This document shows positions 60,411 to 64,000 of a stretch of DNA of 64,000 nucleotides, piece by piece (position 1 is the stretch's first letter; each line of letters starts with the position of its first letter). The position numbers and the translations under genes were made by a program. The notes below the pieces were generated by a model. That model saw only the letters and a program-made list of their open reading frames with translations. It was not told the origin of the DNA and searched no databases. Source of the DNA: Nocardia vinacea NBRC 16497 (GTDB lineage: Bacteria; Actinomycetota; Actinomycetes; Mycobacteriales; Mycobacteriaceae); contig NZ_BAGN01000236.1 in the NCBI RefSeq assembly GCF_000308835.1, positions 50,582 through 114,581 on the forward strand, in the 5' to 3' direction.

Positions 60411-61055
60411 ATGCGTGTACTGGTCGTCGACAACTACGACAGCTTCGTGTTCAACCTGGTGCAGTACCTCGGCCAGTTGGGTGCCGAGGCCGTGGTCTGG
60501 CGCAATGACGACCCGAACTTGGCCGATCTGGACGCGGTCGTCACCGAATACGACGGCATTCTGATCAGCCCCGGACCTGGCACTCCGGATCGAGCGGGCG
60601 CGAGCATCGATCTGGTACACGCCTGCACCCGCCACAGCATTCCGCTGCTCGGGGTGTGCCTGGGCCATCAGGCCATCGGAGAGGCGTTCGGCGGCACCGT
60701 GACTCGCGCGCCGGAGTTGCTGCACGGCAAGACCAGCTCGGTCTTCCATCTCGGCACGGGCGTGCTGGCCGGTCTGCCCGACCCGTTCACCGCGACCCGA
60801 TACCACTCACTCACCGTCCTCGAGGACACCCTGCCCGCGGATATCGAGGTGATCGGGCGCACCGAGTCCGGGATCGTGATGGCGATGCGGCATCGGACAC
60901 TGCCGATTCACGGCGTGCAGTTCCATCCCGAATCGGTGCTGACCCAGGGCGGGCACCGGATGTTGGCGAACTGGCTGGAGGTATGCGGCGAGCGTCCGTC
61001 CGAGGGGCTGGTGGAGATGCTGGAGGCGGAGGTCGCGGCACTGGTGACCCAGTGA
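60411..61055 (+). CDS. Glutamine amidotransferase, anthranilate/aminodeoxychorismate synthase component II
   Basis: A 214-residue class I amidotransferase. The nucleophile is Cys83 (GVCLGHQ) and the dyad His172/Glu174 (QFHPES). It supplies ammonia to TrpE or PabB; mycobacterial counterpart is called trpG (Rv0013), but no synthase gene is adjacent, so the dual TrpG/PabA role is likely. TAATCT at 60398-60403 is seven bases before the ATG and no ribosome site is present, which suggests a leaderless mRNA. The stop overlaps the next start by 4 bp. Confidence 0.93.
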   Translation: MRVLVVDNYDSFVFNLVQYLGQLGAEAVVWRNDDPNLADLDAVVTEYDGILISPGPGTPDRAGASIDLVHACTRHSIPLLGVCLGHQAIGEAFGGTVTRAPELLHGKTSSVFHLGTGVLAGLPDPFTATRYHSLTVLEDTLPADIEVIGRTESGIVMAMRHRTLPIHGVQFHPESVLTQGGHRMLANWLEVCGERPSEGLVEMLEAEVAALVTQ

Positions 61056-62170
61056 CGCGTCGGCCCTATGTCCTGCTGTCTGTCGCGGTCAGTGTCGACG
61101 GATATATCGACGATGCGAGTCCGGAGCGGCTCAAGCTGTCCAATGCCGCGGATTTCGATCGGGTGGATCAGGTGCGCGCTGAGTCCGACGCGATCCTGAT
61201 CGGCGCGCAGACACTGCGACGCGACAATCCGCGGTTGCTGGTCAACAGTGCCGACCGGCGGGCCGCGCGTATCGCGGCAGGAAAACCGGAGTACCCCCTG
61301 AAGATCGCCGTGAGCGCACGCGGCGATCTGGATCCCGAGCTGCGGTTCTGGCACCACGGCGGTGACAAACTCGTCTACACCACACATACCGGTGCGGCGA
61401 AGCTCGGCGATCGGTTGGCGGGTCTGGCCGAAGTGGTCCCGCTCGGTGCCGATATCGACCTCGGAGCATTGCTCGACGATCTCGGCCGCCGCGGCATCGC
61501 CCGGCTCATGGTCGAGGGCGGCACCCGCATCCACACGCAGTTCCTGGCGGCGGACCTGGCCGACGAATTGCAGATGGCAGTCGCGCCGATCGTCGTCGGA
61601 CATGCCGCGGCGCCGCGCTTTCTCGGCCCCGCGAGCTACCCGGCCCGCCGAATGCACCTGGCCGATGTCACTCGGATCGGCGATATCGCATTACTGCGCT
61701 ACCTGCCGCGCGAGTCCGAGGAACAGACCGATATCCGATTCATGCGCCGGGCAATCGAACTGGCGCGGTTGTGCCCGCCCAGCCCGACCGCATTCTCCGT
61801 CGGCGCGATCATCGTGGCCGACGGCGTCGAGATCTCGACCGGCTACTCGCGCGAGACCGACGAGAAGGTCCATGCCGAGGAGTCCGCGCTCGACAAGCTC
61901 GACGTGGACGATCCTCGGCTGGCGCGGGCGACGATCTACAGCACCCTGGAACCGTGCTCCCAGCGCGCCACCGCGACCCGGCTGCCGTGTACCGACCGGA
62001 TCCTGCGGGCCGGGATTCCGCGGGTCGTCATCGCCTGGCGGGAACCGACGACCTTCGTGACCAACTGCGTCGGGGTGGAGCAGTTGCGGCAGCACGGCGT
62101 CGAGGTGGTCGAGTTGGCGGAACTGGCCGAGGAGGCGATGTCGATGAATCGCCACCTGGATCTTTCCTGA
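61052..62170 (+). CDS. Permuted RibD-like reductase-deaminase
   Basis: A 372-residue two-domain protein. Residues 1 to about 225 are a RibD C-terminal/dihydrofolate-reductase-like domain (SVDGYIDD at 14-21, RARL-like MVEGGTRIHTQFL, PIVVGHAAAPRFLG). Residues about 230-360 form a cytidine-deaminase-like domain with intact zinc site: His274 and catalytic Glu276 (HAEESAL), Cys302 (EPCSQR) and Cys313 (LPCTDR). RibD has these domains in the opposite order, so this is a domain-swapped version. It may act in riboflavin or a related pteridine/pyrimidine pathway; that is inference. Translation is coupled to the amidotransferase gene (4-bp overlap, GTG start). Confidence 0.87.
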   Translation: MTRRPYVLLSVAVSVDGYIDDASPERLKLSNAADFDRVDQVRAESDAILIGAQTLRRDNPRLLVNSADRRAARIAAGKPEYPLKIAVSARGDLDPELRFWHHGGDKLVYTTHTGAAKLGDRLAGLAEVVPLGADIDLGALLDDLGRRGIARLMVEGGTRIHTQFLAADLADELQMAVAPIVVGHAAAPRFLGPASYPARRMHLADVTRIGDIALLRYLPRESEEQTDIRFMRRAIELARLCPPSPTAFSVGAIIVADGVEISTGYSRETDEKVHAEESALDKLDVDDPRLARATIYSTLEPCSQRATATRLPCTDRILRAGIPRVVIAWREPTTFVTNCVGVEQLRQHGVEVVELAELAEEAMSMNRHLDLS

Positions 62171-62254
62171 TCGGCGTGACGGCCTGCCGCGGACCGCGGT
62201 GACGAATTCGCTGAGCTGATCGTCGTCGAGGTGGCGTGCCGGGGTCGGCTGCTG

Positions 62255-64000
62255 TTACGGCGGACCGAGGACGTAGGTGGTGATCGATACCGTTCCGTTC
62301 TTCGCGATCGCCGATCCGGCCGTGGGCTGCTGGCTGACGACCCGGCCGACGCTGTTGGTATCGAAGGTGCCCTGGGTGGTCTGGCTGATCTGTGCCGATG
62401 TACCGGTCCAACCTGCCTGCCGCAGCTTGTCCACCGCCTGCGCCGTGGTCAGGCCGACCAGGCTCGGCATGACGATGTCACCGCTGGAGACCTGCACGGT
62501 GACCGTCGACCCTTTGTCCGCGCTTGCGCCGCCCGCCGGGTTGGTCGAGAGCACCTCGCCCTTGGGCTTCGAGGACGGCACCTCCTGGATATTGATCTTG
62601 AAACCGGCGCTGTCCACCAGATTCGGCTGTGCGACGCTGATGTCCTGACCGACCACATTCGGCACCCGGATCTGCTCCGGTCCGGAACCGAGAATCACCA
62701 CGATGGCCCGGTCGACATCGACGCGCGAGCCCGCCGAGGGATCGGTGCCGATCACCTTGTCCGTCTCCTGCGCACTCGACGGCTTGCGCTGCACGTTCGG
62801 ATCCATCCGCAAGCCACTGGCGTTCAACTGCTGCTCCGCCTGCTCCTGGGTCATGCCGTCGAGCCGAGGAATCTGCACCTGTGCCGGTCCGGAGGACACC
62901 TGCACGGTGATCGTGCTGCCCTTGTCGACCCGGGAGCCGCCGAGCGGCTGGGTGGAGATGACATTGCCGGTGGCGACCTTGTTATCCGGCTTCTGCTGGA
63001 TGGCCACCGTGAAGCCGAGCTTCTGCAGCGAGTCCTGGGCCTGTTGCGCGGATCTGTTCGAAAGATCCGGTATGGCGACCTGATCCGGGCGCGCGCCCGG
63101 CCCGATCAATACCCAGAACAGGGCGAACGCGACGATGACCGCCGCGGCGGCGCCGAGGGCGATATAGAGATTGCGACGCGGACTCGCCGGTTCGGCGGGT
63201 TCCTGCTCGGCGGTGTCGTCATTGCGTTCGACGGTGCGGAAGCTGCGCGGCGCCGGTTCGTTCGAGCCGAGGATGGTGGTGCGGTCCTCGTCGGTCATCA
63301 CCATCGGCGCGCTCGGCTTCTGGCCGCCGAGCACCCGGATCAAATCGGCACGCATCTCGGCGGCGGACTGGTACCGGTTGGCCGGATTCTTGCTCATCGC
63401 CTTGAGCACGACGGAATCCAGCTCGCGCGGCACTCCGTTGTGGACATGCGATGGCAGCCGCGGATCCTCCCGGACGTGCTGGTAGGCAACGGCGATCGGC
63501 GAGTCACCGGTGAAAGGTGGCTCGCCGGTAAGGATTTCGAACAGCACACAGCCGACGGAATAGACATCCGAGCGGGCGTCGACGGTCTCACCGCGTGCCT
63601 GCTCGGGCGAAAGATATTGCGCAGTACCGATAACGGCCGCGGTCTGGGTCATCGGGTTGGAGCTGTCGGCAATCGCCCGCGCGATGCCGAAGTCCATCAC
63701 CTTCACCGCACCGGCCCGATTGATCATGATGTTCGCCGGCTTCATATCGCGGTGCACGATTCCGGCCTTATGGCTGAAATCCAGTGCGGCGCAGACGTCG
63801 GCGACGACCTCCATGGCCCGGCGCGGCGGTATCGGACCCTTACCGCGCACGATGTCACGCAGCGTGTCACCGTCGACGTACTCCATCACGATGTACGGCA
63901 GTGGGCCGCCGTCCACCTCCGCCTCACCGGTGTCGTAGACCGCGACGATGGCCGGGTGGTTCAGTGCGGCGGCGTTCTGCGCCTCGCGCTTGAAGCGCAG
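62255..64000 (-). CDS. pknB: Serine/threonine protein kinase PknB, N terminus missing
   Basis: 581 codons are present; the gene enters from the right edge and lacks only the start of the N-lobe. Kinase landmarks are VMEYVDGDTL, HRDMKPANIMI (catalytic loop), VMDFGIARAI and an activation loop with TQTAAVIGTAQYLSPEQARG carrying the autophosphorylated threonines. After a juxtamembrane linker and one membrane helix (YIALGAAAAVIVAFALFWVLI) come four PASTA repeats that bind muropeptides or lipid II. It controls cell-wall synthesis through CwlM, MurJ pseudokinase and others. It is the last gene of the usual pstP-rodA-pbpA-pknA-pknB operon, the rest lying outside. Confidence 0.97.
   Translation of the reverse strand: MRFKREAQNAAALNHPAIVAVYDTGEAEVDGGPLPYIVMEYVDGDTLRDIVRGKGPIPPRRAMEVVADVCAALDFSHKAGIVHRDMKPANIMINRAGAVKVMDFGIARAIADSSNPMTQTAAVIGTAQYLSPEQARGETVDARSDVYSVGCVLFEILTGEPPFTGDSPIAVAYQHVREDPRLPSHVHNGVPRELDSVVLKAMSKNPANRYQSAAEMRADLIRVLGGQKPSAPMVMTDEDRTTILGSNEPAPRSFRTVERNDDTAEQEPAEPASPRRNLYIALGAAAAVIVAFALFWVLIGPGARPDQVAIPDLSNRSAQQAQDSLQKLGFTVAIQQKPDNKVATGNVISTQPLGGSRVDKGSTITVQVSSGPAQVQIPRLDGMTQEQAEQQLNASGLRMDPNVQRKPSSAQETDKVIGTDPSAGSRVDVDRAIVVILGSGPEQIRVPNVVGQDISVAQPNLVDSAGFKINIQEVPSSKPKGEVLSTNPAGGASADKGSTVTVQVSSGDIVMPSLVGLTTAQAVDKLRQAGWTGTSAQISQTTQGTFDTNSVGRVVSQQPTAGSAIAKNGTVSITTYVLGPP

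Overview
The window is high-GC actinobacterial DNA spanning a chromosomal replication origin. The order cca, mutT-like, DUF6049, murJ, sigM, anti-sigma, trxB, trxA, cwlM, GNAT, parB, parA, rsmG, jag, yidC, yidD, rnpA, rpmH, dnaA, oriC, dnaN, recF, dciA, gyrB, gyrA, DUF3566, tRNA-Ile, DLW-39, tRNA-Ala, ppiA, PH protein, crgA, trpG-like, pknB is the mycobacterial/nocardial origin order. The long proline-rich murJ, the DUF6802 and DUF4185 secreted proteins and the XRE/DUF397 pair point to Nocardiaceae, most likely Nocardia. No gnd gene lies between dnaN and recF.

Region 1 (1 to 14.5 kb) is accessory. It holds the N-terminal part of an M13 metallopeptidase, an XRE-DUF5753/DUF397 regulator pair, small membrane and unknown proteins, a pirin, a Nudix hydrolase, an MFS exporter, a divergent pair of DUF6802/DUF4185 proteins, a fused 5-oxoprolinase/hydantoinase and an SDR-type epimerase.

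Region 2 (14.5 to 31.9 kb) is the conserved left flank of the origin. It contains tRNA CCA-adding enzyme, MutT4-like Nudix, DUF6049 protein, MurJ with a pseudokinase tail, SigM and its anti-sigma factor, thioredoxin reductase and thioredoxin, the catalytically dead amidase homologue CwlM, a GNAT protein and ParB/ParA.

Region 3 (32 to 49.7 kb) is the origin core: parS sites, rsmG, jag, yidC, yidD, rnpA and rpmH running left, then dnaA, oriC, dnaN, recF, dciA, gyrB, gyrA and the DUF3566 gene running right, then two tRNA genes around a leaderless DLW-39 gene. Genes on both sides of oriC are mostly transcribed away from it. The dnaA-dnaN gap contains DnaA boxes, an array of CTCGAG motifs and a DnaA-trio-like element next to an AT-rich stretch.

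Region 4 (49.7 to 64 kb) mixes accessory genes (P450, DUF1275 membrane protein, acyl-CoA dehydrogenase-like protein, DrrAB-type ABC exporter) with conserved cell-division and signalling genes (ppiA, rhomboid, PH protein, crgA, trpG/pabA, a permuted RibD-like protein, pknB). PknB and its likely target CwlM, the MurJ pseudokinase and CrgA together form the envelope-growth control set near the origin.

Non-genic signals deserve most attention: two copies of a structured repeat with compensatory base changes, each ending in a -10-like box placed for leaderless translation; two copies of a short leader ORF overlapping the starts of trxB and dciA; seven parS-like sites; and a pair of perfect DnaA boxes about 20 kb from oriC.
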